In this document: positions 1-8,327 of the stretch, one piece after another
Numbering within the stretch: position 1 is the first letter of the stretch
How the letters are laid out: each line of letters begins with the position of its first letter
NCBI GenBank assembly: GCA_002395405.1
Contig: DGWX01000030.1
Location: forward strand, 1 to 18,273
Length of the DNA: 18,273 nucleotides
Direction of reading: 5' to 3'
DNA from: Christensenella sp. UBA4247
GTDB lineage: Bacteria > Bacillota > Clostridia > Christensenellales > CAG-1252
Position numbers and translations under genes: made by a program
The notes under the pieces: model-generated
Database searches by the model: none
Seen by the model: the letters and a program-made list of their open reading frames with translations, nothing else
What the model was told of the DNA's origin: nothing

Positions 1-759
1 GTTACGATCATGCTCGCAAATAACGAAGTCGGAACGCTCGAACCGGTCAAAGAGATCGCTGCGGAAGCGAAAAAACGAGGGATCACGGTACACACGGACG
101 CCGTTCAGGCGGTGGGAGCGATCCCTGTTGACGTAAACGATTTGAACGTGGATCTCCTGTCCTTATCGGGACATAAATTTTACGGACCGAAAGGCGTGGG
201 CGTTTTATACGTCAGAAACGGCGTCAGGCTCGGGAAATTGATCATCGGAGGCGCGCAGGAGCGAACGATGCGCGGCGGAACGTATAATACGCCCGGGATC
301 GTCGGTCTTGGTAAAGCGATCGAACTCGCTACTTCGAATTTGGCGGAAAGATCCGCTAAAATCGAGAAACTTCGAGATTATTTCGTTTCCCAAGTCGTAT
401 CTAGAATCGAATATATTTCGGTAAACGGCGCTCCGAGCGGAAAAAAACTTCCGAATAACGCGAATATCAGTTTCCAATATATCGAAGGAGAATCGATTTT
501 GCTTTCCCTCGATATGGCGGGAATTGCGGCTTCCTCGGGAAGCGCGTGTTCCTCCGGCAGTCTCGATCCGTCTCACGTCCTTCTTGCGATGGGGCTTCCC
601 GCCGAATTCGCGCATGGTTCGATCCGATTTACCTTTGGGGAAGAAAACACAAAGGAAGACGCGGATTACGTCGTGGAAAAACTCGTTCAAACGATCGCTC
701 GTTTAAGAGCGTTCTCCCCACTTTTCAGTCAGTTCAAAGGAGAAAAAAGCAATGTATAG
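1..759 (+). CDS. nifS: Cysteine desulfurase NifS/IscS family, 5'-truncated by window edge
   Basis: This PLP enzyme takes sulfur from L-cysteine as an enzyme persulfide and passes it to Fe-S scaffolds and tRNA thiolation. The reading frame is open from base 1 (V-T-I-M-L-A-N-N-E-V-G), so the N-terminal part, roughly 130-140 residues by family length, lies outside the window. The visible part has the ANNEVG motif, the HTDAVQ segment and SGHKFYGPKG, whose Lys (codon 175-177) forms the PLP Schiff base. The catalytic Cys (codon 547-549) sits in SSGSACSSGSLDPSHV, a long mobile loop typical of group I NifS/IscS rather than SufS. The gene overlaps the scaffold gene by 8 bases, which indicates co-translation. 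Whether it is best called IscS or NifS cannot be decided here. Confidence 0.95.
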   Translation, partial: VTIMLANNEVGTLEPVKEIAAEAKKRGITVHTDAVQAVGAIPVDVNDLNVDLLSLSGHKFYGPKGVGVLYVRNGVRLGKLIIGGAQERTMRGGTYNTPGIVGLGKAIELATSNLAERSAKIEKLRDYFVSQVVSRIEYISVNGAPSGKKLPNNANISFQYIEGESILLSLDMAGIAASSGSACSSGSLDPSHVLLAMGLPAEFAHGSIRFTFGEENTKEDADYVVEKLVQTIARLRAFSPLFSQFKGEKSNV

Positions 760-1132
760 CGATAAAGTAATGGAAAATTTCGCCCATCCGAAAAACGCCG
801 GCGTGCTTGAAAACGCAAATGCCGTGGGCCTCGTGGGAAACGCGGCTTGCGGAGATATTTTGAAAATATACTTATATATCGAGGACGATATAATCAAAGA
901 CGTTCGTTTCGAGACTTTCGGGTGCGCTGCCGCGATCGCGAGCAGTTCCATGGCGACCGAGATGGTCAAAGGAAAAACGATCGACGAGGCTCTCGCATTG
1001 AAAAACGAGGACATTATAACCGCTCTCGAGGGGCTTCCTCCGCAAAAGATCCATTGTTCGGTCCTCGCGGAAGAAGCGATCGCGAAAGCGGTCGATGATT
1101 ACAGGCGAAGGCAAAAGGAAAAGAATGATTGA
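752..1132 (+). CDS. nifU: Fe-S cluster assembly scaffold, NifU/IscU type
   Basis: A 126-residue scaffold on which [2Fe-2S]/[4Fe-4S] clusters are built from sulfur delivered by the desulfurase encoded just upstream. It starts MYSDKVMENFAHPKNAG, the usual IscU/NifU N-terminus. The three ligand cysteines are Cys33 in AACGD, Cys58 in FGCAAAIASSS and Cys102 in KIHCSVLAEEAI, and Asp35 follows the first. It has the single-domain length, with no Fer2_BFD or NFU extension, so it is not a full NifU. The start is preceded by AAAGGAG inside the end of nifS and overlaps that gene by 8 bases. Its own stop overlaps the pcrA start by 8 bases. The pairing with a group I desulfurase suggests general Fe-S supply rather than nitrogenase maturation, since no nif structural genes are seen. 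Confidence 0.93.
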   Translation: MYSDKVMENFAHPKNAGVLENANAVGLVGNAACGDILKIYLYIEDDIIKDVRFETFGCAAAIASSSMATEMVKGKTIDEALALKNEDIITALEGLPPQKIHCSVLAEEAIAKAVDDYRRRQKEKND

Positions 1133-3314
1133 TTTTAATGTGTTGAACGAGGCGCAGCAGAGAGCGGTTAAAACGACGGAAGGCGCCGTTTTGGTCCTTG
1201 CGGGCGCAGGCTCGGGGAAAACGAGGGTTTTGACGTATCGTATCGCACATCTTATCGGAGATATGCACGTTTCTCCGTATCGCGTTCTCGCGATCACGTT
1301 TACCAATAAAGCGACGAATGAAATGAAGGAAAGGTTGGACGCTATGCTCGGGGAAAACTCGGGCGTTTGGGTGTCCACCTTTCACTCTTTATGCGCCCGT
1401 ATCCTGCGATACGACGCGGATAAGCTCGGTTACGATAAGAATTATACGATATACAGTGACGTGGATTCCGATCGCGTGATCAAGCGTATCATTCAGAATA
1501 AACACATCGAGATCAAAGATTTCGCAAGCAAAGTTTCCTGTCATATCGGAAACGCGAAAACGATGTGTCTTTCACCCGATGAGTATCGAACGGAGTGCGG
1601 CGATTTTAACGCGGGATTGATCTGTGACGTTTATGAAGCTTACGAGGAAGAACTCAAAGCCGCAAACGCAATGGATTACGACGATCTTTTGATCAAAGTT
1701 TACAAGCTCTTTACGGATTTTCCCGATGTTTTGAATAAATACGCGGAGCGTTTTTTATACATACATATCGACGAATATCAAGATACGAGCCGTTTGCAAT
1801 ACAAGATCGCATCGATGCTTTCTTCCAAACACGGCAACCTCTTTGCGGTAGGGGACGAAGATCAAAGTATTTACGGCTGGCGCGGAGCGGATATTTCGAA
1901 TATTCTCGATTTCAAAAAGGATTTTCCGAATGCGGAGATCATTAAACTCGAACAGAATTACAGAAGCACGCCGAATATCCTCATGGCTGCAAACGCTTTG
2001 ATCGAGAATAACAGCGGACGTTTTGATAAAAAATTATGGACGGAGGGCAATGCGGGCGTCCGCGTTGAAATTTATAACGCGGAGGACGACAGACAGGAAG
2101 CCGAATACGTCGTAGGGCAGATCGCGGGGCTTATTCGAAGCAAAAACCAATCCCCCAAGGATTTCGCGATCCTCGTCCGATTGAATGCGCTTACGCGAAA
2201 ATTCGAGGAAAGAATGCGCCTTTATAACGTTCCCTATAAAGTGTACGGCGGTTTCAAATTCTTCGAACGAAAAGAAGTTAAAGACGTTCTTGCCTATTAT
2301 CGCGCGATCGTCAATCCGAGAGATAACGACGCGTTTTTGCGTATTATCAATACGCCGAAGCGCAAAATCGGCGATTCGGTAACGGAAGAACTCGCTTTCG
2401 TGGCTTCGGCAAACGGGCTTACGATCTCCGACGTTTTGTTCGGCGATATGAATAGCCTCGGAATGAGTCCGAAAAATATAACCAAGCTGAACGTGTTTAA
2501 GGATATTTATTACAAGATGTTGTCCTCTCGGGACGTAATGTCGTTAGCTGAGTATGCCCGATTCGTCGTGGAAGAAGCCGGGTTCTTTATCGAATTCGCA
2601 GGCGATAAAGAAGAGGACGTTTCGCGGCGTGAGAACGTAAACCAGTTGATCCAAGGCATCGAAGAATTTGCGGAAGCAAACGAAGGGGCAACGCTTGAAG
2701 AATATCTGCAATCCGTTTCTCTTTTGTCCGATACGGACGATATTCAAACGGATGAGTTCGTTACGGTATCCACCGTCCATTCCGTCAAGGGGTTGGAATT
2801 CGATACCGTTTTCGTAACGGGGCTCGAAGAGAACGTTTTTCCCTCCCAATCGCATAGCAAGAGTACCGCCGAGATCGAAGAGGAGAGGCGCGTTATGTAC
2901 GTCGCGATGACGCGTGCGAAAAAAAGATTGTACTTGACCTCCGCCAAACAGCGCTTTATGTACGGCGGAACGCAGTATAATTTGCGCAGTCGCTTCGTAA
3001 ACGAGGTGGAAGATAAGATCTATCCGGAAAGGAAAACCGTTCCCGTCAGGAACAATCCGCAAATCGGGAGCTATCGAGCCTCCGAACCGCAGCGCGTGAT
3101 CGAGGACGTAAACAAGTTCGTCCGCTCGATGACAGGCGCTCCGAGGAATGAAAATCGCACCGCCGCCTCTTTTAAGCTCGGCGATAAGGTCAAACACCCG
3201 AGATACGGAATCGGTCGCATCATCCAAATCAGCGGCGACAATGCGAGTATTGCCTTCGACGGTCTCGGGATCAAACAATTCAATATGAAGATCGCCCCCT
3301 TCGAAAAGGCGTAA
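1125..3314 (+). CDS. pcrA: ATP-dependent 3'-5' DNA helicase PcrA (UvrD family)
   Basis: An SF1A helicase for nucleotide-excision repair, removal of RNA polymerase and recombinase roadblocks, and plasmid replication. The protein has 729 residues, close to the usual 720-740. Motifs in order are Walker A AGAGSGKT (Lys32), TFTNKATNEM near 58-67, DEYQD (216-220), GDEDQSIYGWRGAD (243-256), QNYRSTPN, STVHSVKGLEFDTVF and VMYVAMTRAKKRLYLT. The last ~50 residues (FKLGDKVKHPRYGIG onward) form the PcrA Tudor-like domain that contacts RNA polymerase. The frame is open back to an ATG at 1095. I chose 1125 because MIDFNVLNEAQQRAV matches the family N-terminus, AAAGGAAAAG precedes it, and it overlaps the nifU stop in the same way as the previous gene pair. 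ligA follows after 12 bases, the classical pcrA-ligA pair. Confidence 0.96.
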   Translation: MIDFNVLNEAQQRAVKTTEGAVLVLAGAGSGKTRVLTYRIAHLIGDMHVSPYRVLAITFTNKATNEMKERLDAMLGENSGVWVSTFHSLCARILRYDADKLGYDKNYTIYSDVDSDRVIKRIIQNKHIEIKDFASKVSCHIGNAKTMCLSPDEYRTECGDFNAGLICDVYEAYEEELKAANAMDYDDLLIKVYKLFTDFPDVLNKYAERFLYIHIDEYQDTSRLQYKIASMLSSKHGNLFAVGDEDQSIYGWRGADISNILDFKKDFPNAEIIKLEQNYRSTPNILMAANALIENNSGRFDKKLWTEGNAGVRVEIYNAEDDRQEAEYVVGQIAGLIRSKNQSPKDFAILVRLNALTRKFEERMRLYNVPYKVYGGFKFFERKEVKDVLAYYRAIVNPRDNDAFLRIINTPKRKIGDSVTEELAFVASANGLTISDVLFGDMNSLGMSPKNITKLNVFKDIYYKMLSSRDVMSLAEYARFVVEEAGFFIEFAGDKEEDVSRRENVNQLIQGIEEFAEANEGATLEEYLQSVSLLSDTDDIQTDEFVTVSTVHSVKGLEFDTVFVTGLEENVFPSQSHSKSTAEIEEERRVMYVAMTRAKKRLYLTSAKQRFMYGGTQYNLRSRFVNEVEDKIYPERKTVPVRNNPQIGSYRASEPQRVIEDVNKFVRSMTGAPRNENRTAASFKLGDKVKHPRYGIGRIIQISGDNASIAFDGLGIKQFNMKIAPFEKA

Positions 3315-3326
3315 AGGAGGATCGAT

Positions 3327-5267
3327 ATGGATCGAATGGAAGAGTTGGTCGCGCTTCTCAATCGGTACGCGAAGGAGTATTACGAGCTGGACAATCCGAC
3401 GGTGTCGGACGCGGAATACGACGCGCTGTACGACGAACTATTGGCGCTTGAAGAATTTACGGGCGTTACTCTTCCCGATTCTCCGACCAAAAGGGTAGGC
3501 GGTAAAACAAATGTCGGCTTTAAGCAAGTCGTCCATAAAGAGCGTCTTTACAGTTTGGATAAATCCAAAACGGTGGAAGGTGTGGAAGAATGGTTGAAAA
3601 AAGTATCGAAAGGGGAGAAGGACGAGCCCGTAACCCTCGAATATAAGTACGACGGCTTGACTTTGAATATTTCTTATGAAAACGGTGTTCTCGTTCGCGC
3701 GGCGACCCGCGGCGACGGGGTAACGGGAGAAGACGTAACGGAACAGGTAAAAACCATCGAAAATGTTCCTCGTACTATCCCGTTTCTCGGTCAGATCGAC
3801 GTGCAGGGTGAAGGTTTAATGCCCTTATCTTCTCTTGAAAAATACAACGAAACGGCAAAAGTTCCCTTGAAGAACGCGCGAAACGGAGTGGCGGGCGCCA
3901 TTCGGAATTTGGACGTGGCGGAAACCAAAGCGCGTCGTTTGTCTTTTTTTGCTTACAACGTCGGCTTCCATAGCGGGATCACTTTTTCTTCGCAAGAGGA
4001 AGTACACGAGTTTTTGCGCTCGCAGGGCTTTAACGTGGGCGATTATTTTAAGCTCGTTACGGACTATTCCGAGATCGTCGGACTTCTTGCCGATGCGGAA
4101 CTTTTGAGACCTACTCTCGATTTTTTGATCGACGGAATGGTGTTTAAGATCAATGATTTTCGTTTGCGTGAAACGCTCGGATTTACCGAAAAATTTCCTC
4201 GTTGGGCGCTTGCGTATAAATTTAAGGCGGAAGAAAAATCGACGCTTCTCGAAAAGGTCATTTGGCAGGTTTCGAGAACGGGAAAGCTCAATCCGCTCGC
4301 CGTTTTAACGCCGGTGGATATAGGCGGAGCGACGGTTTCGCGCGCAACGCTTTCGAATTACTCCGAGATCTTACGAAAAAAAATTCGAGTGGGAGATCGC
4401 GTGTTCGTTCGTCGTTCGGGTGACGTGATCCCCGAAATTATGGGCGTAGCGGAAGAATCTCCCGACGCAACGGACGTTTTGAAGCCGACCGTTTGCCCCG
4501 TTTGCGGATCGCCCGTTATTCAAAAAGGGATCTTCCTTTATTGCTCAAACAAGGAGAGTTGCGCGCCTCGGATCATATCTCAAATCGAACATTTTTGTTC
4601 GAAAGACGGAATGGATATAGACGGCCTTTCGGAAAAAACGATCGAACAGTTTTACGAGGAATTCGGGCTTAAAACCGTGGACGAGCTTTTTTCTTTAACC
4701 AAAGAGGATCTGCTATCCCTCGAAGGATTCAAAGATAAAAAAGCCGAAAATATCGTTAATTCCATCAATAAAAGTAAGAAGACTACGCTTGCGAAATTTA
4801 TTACGGCGCTCGGCGTTCCGGGGGTCGGAAAAAAGGCGGCGAAAGTTCTCGAAGAAACCTTCGAATCTCTGGATCGATTGATGTCGGCGTCGGCGGACGA
4901 GCTTTCTTCCATTGAAGATTTCGGATTGATCACCGCGAGCAAGATCGTGGATTTCTTCCAAAATGAAGAGAATAAAAAATTGATCGAAAAACTGCTTGCG
5001 CAAGGGATAGAATTCGAAAAAGAAGAAGAAACGGAAGGCGTATTTTCCGGCAAAACCGTCGTTATAACGGGGACGCTTGAAAGCTATAAACGCGCAGCGG
5101 CGCAAAGCGAAATCAAAAAGCGAGGCGGAAAAGTATCGGATACCGTCAGCAAAAGCGTAAATCTCGTGGTGCAGGGTGAAGACGCGGGCAGTAAACTTGC
5201 CAAAGCGGAAAAGCTCGGGATCGAGATCATAGACGAAAAAGCCTTTTTAGAGCTCTTGTCGCGTTGA
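3327..5267 (+). CDS. ligA: NAD+-dependent DNA ligase LigA
   Basis: Seals nicks at Okazaki fragments and repair sites using NAD+. At 646 residues it is slightly shorter than the common 660-670 but has every domain. The Ia region is at the N-terminus. The adenylation domain has nucleophile Lys107 in EYKYDG, then TRGDGVTGEDVT, GEGLMP, ARNGVAGAIRNLD, DGMVFK and WALAYKFKAEE. An OB fold follows, then a Cys4 zinc finger (Cys390, Cys393, Cys406, Cys412), helix-hairpin-helix repeats around 425-560, and a BRCT domain from about residue 568 to the end. The start has a perfect AAAGGAGG seven bases upstream, inside the pcrA stop region. A second in-frame ATG three codons later is possible but less well spaced. 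It is the last gene of the first unit. Confidence 0.97.
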   Translation: MDRMEELVALLNRYAKEYYELDNPTVSDAEYDALYDELLALEEFTGVTLPDSPTKRVGGKTNVGFKQVVHKERLYSLDKSKTVEGVEEWLKKVSKGEKDEPVTLEYKYDGLTLNISYENGVLVRAATRGDGVTGEDVTEQVKTIENVPRTIPFLGQIDVQGEGLMPLSSLEKYNETAKVPLKNARNGVAGAIRNLDVAETKARRLSFFAYNVGFHSGITFSSQEEVHEFLRSQGFNVGDYFKLVTDYSEIVGLLADAELLRPTLDFLIDGMVFKINDFRLRETLGFTEKFPRWALAYKFKAEEKSTLLEKVIWQVSRTGKLNPLAVLTPVDIGGATVSRATLSNYSEILRKKIRVGDRVFVRRSGDVIPEIMGVAEESPDATDVLKPTVCPVCGSPVIQKGIFLYCSNKESCAPRIISQIEHFCSKDGMDIDGLSEKTIEQFYEEFGLKTVDELFSLTKEDLLSLEGFKDKKAENIVNSINKSKKTTLAKFITALGVPGVGKKAAKVLEETFESLDRLMSASADELSSIEDFGLITASKIVDFFQNEENKKLIEKLLAQGIEFEKEEETEGVFSGKTVVITGTLESYKRAAAQSEIKKRGGKVSDTVSKSVNLVVQGEDAGSKLAKAEKLGIEIIDEKAFLELLSR

Positions 5268-5355
5268 GACCGTCCGAGTCCCTTCGCTTTTGTAACAAGA
5301 TAATCCAAAAGAGCCATAGACATTCTCTATTTATCTCTTTTTTCCCTAATAGGGA

Positions 5356-5390
5356 AAGCGAATAATTTACGCATTCGCTTGTATTTTTTT
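5356..5390 (+). terminator. Putative Rho-independent terminator after ligA
   Basis: AAGCGAAT (5356-5363) pairs perfectly with ATTCGCTT (5373-5380) across a 9-base loop and is followed by GTA and seven T's (5384-5390). The stem is short and moderate in GC, so the terminator may be weak. A second hairpin, TTTCCCT/AGGGAAA with a 3-base loop (5341-5357), lies just before it and shares two bases with it, so the two compete. It lacks a T-tract on the + strand. The stem's 3' end overlaps the presumed -35 of the next promoter. Confidence 0.55.
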
Positions 5391-5408
5391 CGTGAACTAT
5401 GGTATAGT
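5379..5408 (+). promoter_or_regulatory. Vegetative promoter of the yicC-gmk-...-spoVM unit
   Basis: An extended -10, TGGTATAGT (TATAGT at 5403-5408), lies 18 bases after a weak TTGTAT (5379-5384). Transcription would start near 5415, leaving a leader of about 45 bases. The extended -10 compensates for the poor -35. An inverted repeat TAAATA-CTTA-TATTTA (5413-5428) covers the presumed start point. It is the only good promoter-like sequence seen between ligA and yicC. Confidence 0.6.
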
Positions 5409-5458
5409 ATTGTAAATACTTATATTTAGCGTCTTATGCGCGCGATAAGGAGTTTTGT

Positions 5459-6331
5459 ATGTACAGTATGACGGGATACGGAAAAGGAGAAGCGGAATTA
5501 AACGGTCGCTCCCTCGTCGTTGAACTCAAAAGCGTCAATCATCGCTTTTTGGATCTTTCCGTTAAACTTCCCCGCAGTTTGATATTCGCGGAAGAAGCGC
5601 TGAAAAAAGCGATCTCGTCCCGCATTTCGCGCGGACACGTGGACGTGTTTACGACCTATCGCGCTCCGCAGGACGAAGCTTCGTTATCACTCAACGAAAG
5701 CGTTGCGGAAAGCTATCTCTCGATAGGTCGCTCGCTTTCCGAAAAATTCGGTATTCGCGATGATTTGACCGTATCTTCGCTCTTGCGAGTGCAAGGCGTG
5801 GTGGAAGAAACTCCGAAAGACGCGCCCGAAGAGGAAATTTTGTCTCTCGTTCGCGCTGCGACCGATCGCGCTTTGGATTCTCTGGTTCGTATGAGAGAAA
5901 CGGAAGGAAAGGCGATTACGGAAGATATCCTGACGAAACTTTCCGAGATCGAGCGTTTGACAAACGTGATCAAAGATCGCGCGCCTCTCGTTACGGAAGA
6001 GTATAAGGCGAAATTGAAGAAGACGGTGGAAGAAGCGCTTTCCGGCGTCCCGTACGATGAGACTCGCCTTCTGACCGAGATCGCGCTTTTTGCCGATAAA
6101 GTGGCGATCGACGAGGAACTTGCGCGCTTGTTCGTTCATATCGACCATTATCGTAAGATCCTTTCCGAAGAGGCGACCGCGGGGCGCAAGCTCGATTTCC
6201 TGACGCAGGAACTCAACCGTGAAGCGAATACGATCGGCAGTAAGGCGAACGATTCCTTGATCCAGGAAACGGTCGTTTTGTTAAAGTGCGAAATCGAAAA
6301 AATACGAGAACAAATTCAAAACTTGGAGTAA
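5459..6331 (+). CDS. yicC: YicC/YloC family endoribonuclease
   Basis: A 290-residue protein with the family's N-terminal signature MYSMTGYGKGEAE and the C-terminal DUF1732 region (about 205-290), including LDFLTQELNREANTIGSKAN and the closing EIEKIREQIQNLE helix. E. coli YicC and its B. subtilis homologue YloC are reported as RNA endonucleases; the cellular substrate here is unknown. The length is normal. AAGGAG six bases upstream fixes the start. It is the first gene of the long unit and is followed after 7 bases by gmk, as in many Firmicutes, but the small remA gene often found between them is missing. The acidic and basic residues thought to be catalytic were not individually verified. Confidence 0.93.
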   Translation: MYSMTGYGKGEAELNGRSLVVELKSVNHRFLDLSVKLPRSLIFAEEALKKAISSRISRGHVDVFTTYRAPQDEASLSLNESVAESYLSIGRSLSEKFGIRDDLTVSSLLRVQGVVEETPKDAPEEEILSLVRAATDRALDSLVRMRETEGKAITEDILTKLSEIERLTNVIKDRAPLVTEEYKAKLKKTVEEALSGVPYDETRLLTEIALFADKVAIDEELARLFVHIDHYRKILSEEATAGRKLDFLTQELNREANTIGSKANDSLIQETVVLLKCEIEKIREQIQNLE

Positions 6332-6338
6332 AGGCAAA

Positions 6339-6947
6339 ATGAAAGAAGGAAAAGTTTTCGTTATATCCGGTCCGTCCGGCGTGGGAAAAGGAACGCTCTG
6401 TCGCCTTTTGATGGATCGATATCCGAACCTCGCGGCAACCACCGTTTCCGTTACGACGCGCGCGCCCCGTCCCGGCGAAAAGGACGGCGTTCATTATTAT
6501 TTCAAGAGCGCGGAGGAATTCGAGGAGATGGAGAAAAAAGGGATGTTCCTCGAAACGGTCAATAAATATACGAACCGTTACGGAACGCTTTATTCCGAAG
6601 TCGAGCGGATCATGAAAGAAGGGAAGAACGTGATCCTCGAAATCGAGATGCAAGGCGGCGTAAACGTTAAAAAGCGTATCGCAGGCGCCGTGCTGATATT
6701 TATCCTTCCTCCCTCGCTCGAAGCCCTTACGGGAAGGATCGTTTCGAGAGGAAGCGAAACGGCGGAAGAGATCTCTCGCCGCCAAAGCGAAGTGGAAAAG
6801 GAATTCGACCAAGCGAAGGATTACGAATATTTCGTTGTAAATGACGTTTTGGAAGACGCCGTAGAGAAAGTAAAAAGCATAATCGTTGCCGAAGGAACGA
6901 AAGACAATATCGGCAACATCAAACAAAAATATTTTGGGAGGAACTAA
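6339..6947 (+). CDS. gmk: Guanylate kinase
   Basis: Phosphorylates GMP/dGMP to GDP/dGDP with ATP, feeding GTP and (p)ppGpp pools. At 202 residues it has the normal length. The P-loop GPSGVGKGT is at 11-19, and the GMP-binding TTRAPRPGEKDGVHYYF segment follows. ILEIEMQGG and the lid ISRRQSEVEKEF come later, then YFVVNDV near the end. One oddity is that the segment usually resembling FLEWAEVHGNYYGT reads FLETVNKYTNRYGT. The Glu and the Tyr-Gly-Thr that contact GMP are kept while the middle differs, so activity is expected. The rpoZ ribosome-binding site lies inside the last codons of this gene. Confidence 0.95.
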   Translation: MKEGKVFVISGPSGVGKGTLCRLLMDRYPNLAATTVSVTTRAPRPGEKDGVHYYFKSAEEFEEMEKKGMFLETVNKYTNRYGTLYSEVERIMKEGKNVILEIEMQGGVNVKKRIAGAVLIFILPPSLEALTGRIVSRGSETAEEISRRQSEVEKEFDQAKDYEYFVVNDVLEDAVEKVKSIIVAEGTKDNIGNIKQKYFGRN

Positions 6948-6951
6948 AATT

Positions 6952-7146
6952 ATGATGATCGACCCGCCTATTGATAAACTGATTAAAAAGACAGACTGCC
7001 GTTATATGCTCGTTTGCGGCGTAGCGAAAAGGGCAAGGCAGCTTTTGCAACAAGAAGGCGATATGCTTGCCGCAACCAAACAGAAGCCCATTTCGGTTGC
7101 CGCGAAAGAAATCTACGAAGGAAAAGTGATCATAACGAAAGAATAA
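6952..7146 (+). CDS. rpoZ: DNA-directed RNA polymerase omega subunit
   Basis: A 64-residue subunit that helps the beta' subunit fold and join the core enzyme. It shows the omega pattern: IDKLIKKTDCRYMLV near the N-terminus, AKRARQL (25-31), then KPISVAAKEIYEGKV. The frame continues upstream to an ATG at 6886 inside gmk. I chose 6952 because GGGAGG (6936-6941) precedes it at a workable distance and the protein then begins at the usual family position; 6955 is an equally possible neighbour. gmk-rpoZ-coaBC is a conserved order. The stop codon shares one base with the coaBC start (TAATG). Confidence 0.93.
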   Translation: MMIDPPIDKLIKKTDCRYMLVCGVAKRARQLLQQEGDMLAATKQKPISVAAKEIYEGKVIITKE

Positions 7147-8327
7147 TGAAAAGGAAGGTCCTCGTCGGAGTAACGGGCGGTATTGCCGCCTATAAATCCG
7201 CCTATCTCGTAAGCGCGCTCGTTAAAATGGGATGCGATGTACACGTGCTCATGACCGAACACGCACGTGAATTCGTAACGCCGCTGACATTTGAGACGCT
7301 TTCCAAAAATCCCGTGACCGGGAATATGTTCCATCGCGATCGTGAATGGGAAGTGGAGCACGTTTCTCTTGCCAAAAGCGCGGAGATCGTCGTGGTTGCG
7401 CCTGCGACTGCGAACTTTATCGCTAAGATCGCAAACGGCGTTTGCGACGATATGCTGACGACGACCTATCTTGCTTCCAAAGCGCCCAAAATCATTTGCC
7501 CGGCGATGAATACCGCGATGTACGAAGACGAGGTGTTTCAAAAGAACCTCGACCTCGTAAAGCAATCGGGAGCGATCGTTCTTTCTCCCGTTTCGGGCAG
7601 GCTCGCTTGCGGGGACGTCGGAGTCGGGAAAATGATCGAGCCGGACGAGATCGCGAAAAAAGTCGGGGAAGTTTTGGAAATGAACCTCGATTTTTCAGGG
7701 AAAAAAGTTCTCGTCACCGCGGGTGCCACGGTGGAAGAGATAGACGGCGTTCGCTTTATCTCGAATCACAGCAGCGGGAAGATGGGCGCGGCGATCGCGG
7801 AACGATTCGCGGATCGAGGCGCCGAAGTCACTTTGATTTGCGGAAGCGTTACCGCGCGCCTTCCGGATAATGCCTCGGAAACGGTGTTCGTTTCGTCCAC
7901 GCACGATATGTACGAAGCGGTTTTATCCCGTTTAAGCGAAGCGGATTATATCGTTATGGCGGCGGCACCCGCCGACTATACGCCCACGGAAAAATTTGAT
8001 AATAAAGTGAAAGCCGACGAGCTCGTTCTGCATTTAAAGAAGACGGAAGACATCGCGTTTGCCGTCGGCGAGAGAAAACGCCCGAACGCAAAGCTCGCGA
8101 TTTTCAGCGCCGAAACCGAAAACTTGATCGACAATGCGAAAGGTAAACTTAAAAGAAAAAATGCCGATCTCGTCGTTGCGAATGACGTTACGCAAGAAGG
8201 TGCCGGTTTCGGAACGGACACGAATATCGTTACGATCATCAAAAAAAGCGGCGAAAGCATTGCGCTTGAAAAGATGCCGAAGATACAAGTCGCCGATCGT
8301 ATTCTCGACGCCTTGAAAACCGTATGA
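7146..8327 (+). CDS. coaBC: Bifunctional phosphopantothenoylcysteine decarboxylase / phosphopantothenate-cysteine ligase
   Basis: Performs two steps of coenzyme A synthesis: CoaB joins cysteine to 4'-phosphopantothenate and CoaC decarboxylates the product with FMN. The 393 residues split into an N-terminal CoaC domain (about 1-180) and a C-terminal CoaB domain (185-393). CoaC shows GVTGGIAAYK, catalytic His72 (EHVSLA), PAMNTAMYE (119-127) and Cys155 in GRLACGDVG. CoaB shows VLVTAGATVEEID, SNHSSGKMG, AAAPADYTP and the DNKVK lysines near 287-289. The open frame extends upstream to 7014 within rpoZ, but 7146 matches the family start and is linked to the rpoZ stop as TAATG. No clear Shine-Dalgarno is seen, so translation probably depends on coupling to rpoZ. 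Confidence 0.95.
   Translation: MKRKVLVGVTGGIAAYKSAYLVSALVKMGCDVHVLMTEHAREFVTPLTFETLSKNPVTGNMFHRDREWEVEHVSLAKSAEIVVVAPATANFIAKIANGVCDDMLTTTYLASKAPKIICPAMNTAMYEDEVFQKNLDLVKQSGAIVLSPVSGRLACGDVGVGKMIEPDEIAKKVGEVLEMNLDFSGKKVLVTAGATVEEIDGVRFISNHSSGKMGAAIAERFADRGAEVTLICGSVTARLPDNASETVFVSSTHDMYEAVLSRLSEADYIVMAAAPADYTPTEKFDNKVKADELVLHLKKTEDIAFAVGERKRPNAKLAIFSAETENLIDNAKGKLKRKNADLVVANDVTQEGAGFGTDTNIVTIIKKSGESIALEKMPKIQVADRILDALKTV

Noticed and set aside
1095..1124. Longer N-terminus for PcrA starting at 1095
   Set aside because: The extra ten residues have no family counterpart; the ATG at 1125 fits the SD spacing and the conserved N-terminus.
7014..7145. Longer N-terminus for CoaBC starting inside rpoZ
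   Set aside because: It would overlap most of rpoZ and yields an Arg-rich extension foreign to the family; the TAATG junction at 7146 is the natural start.
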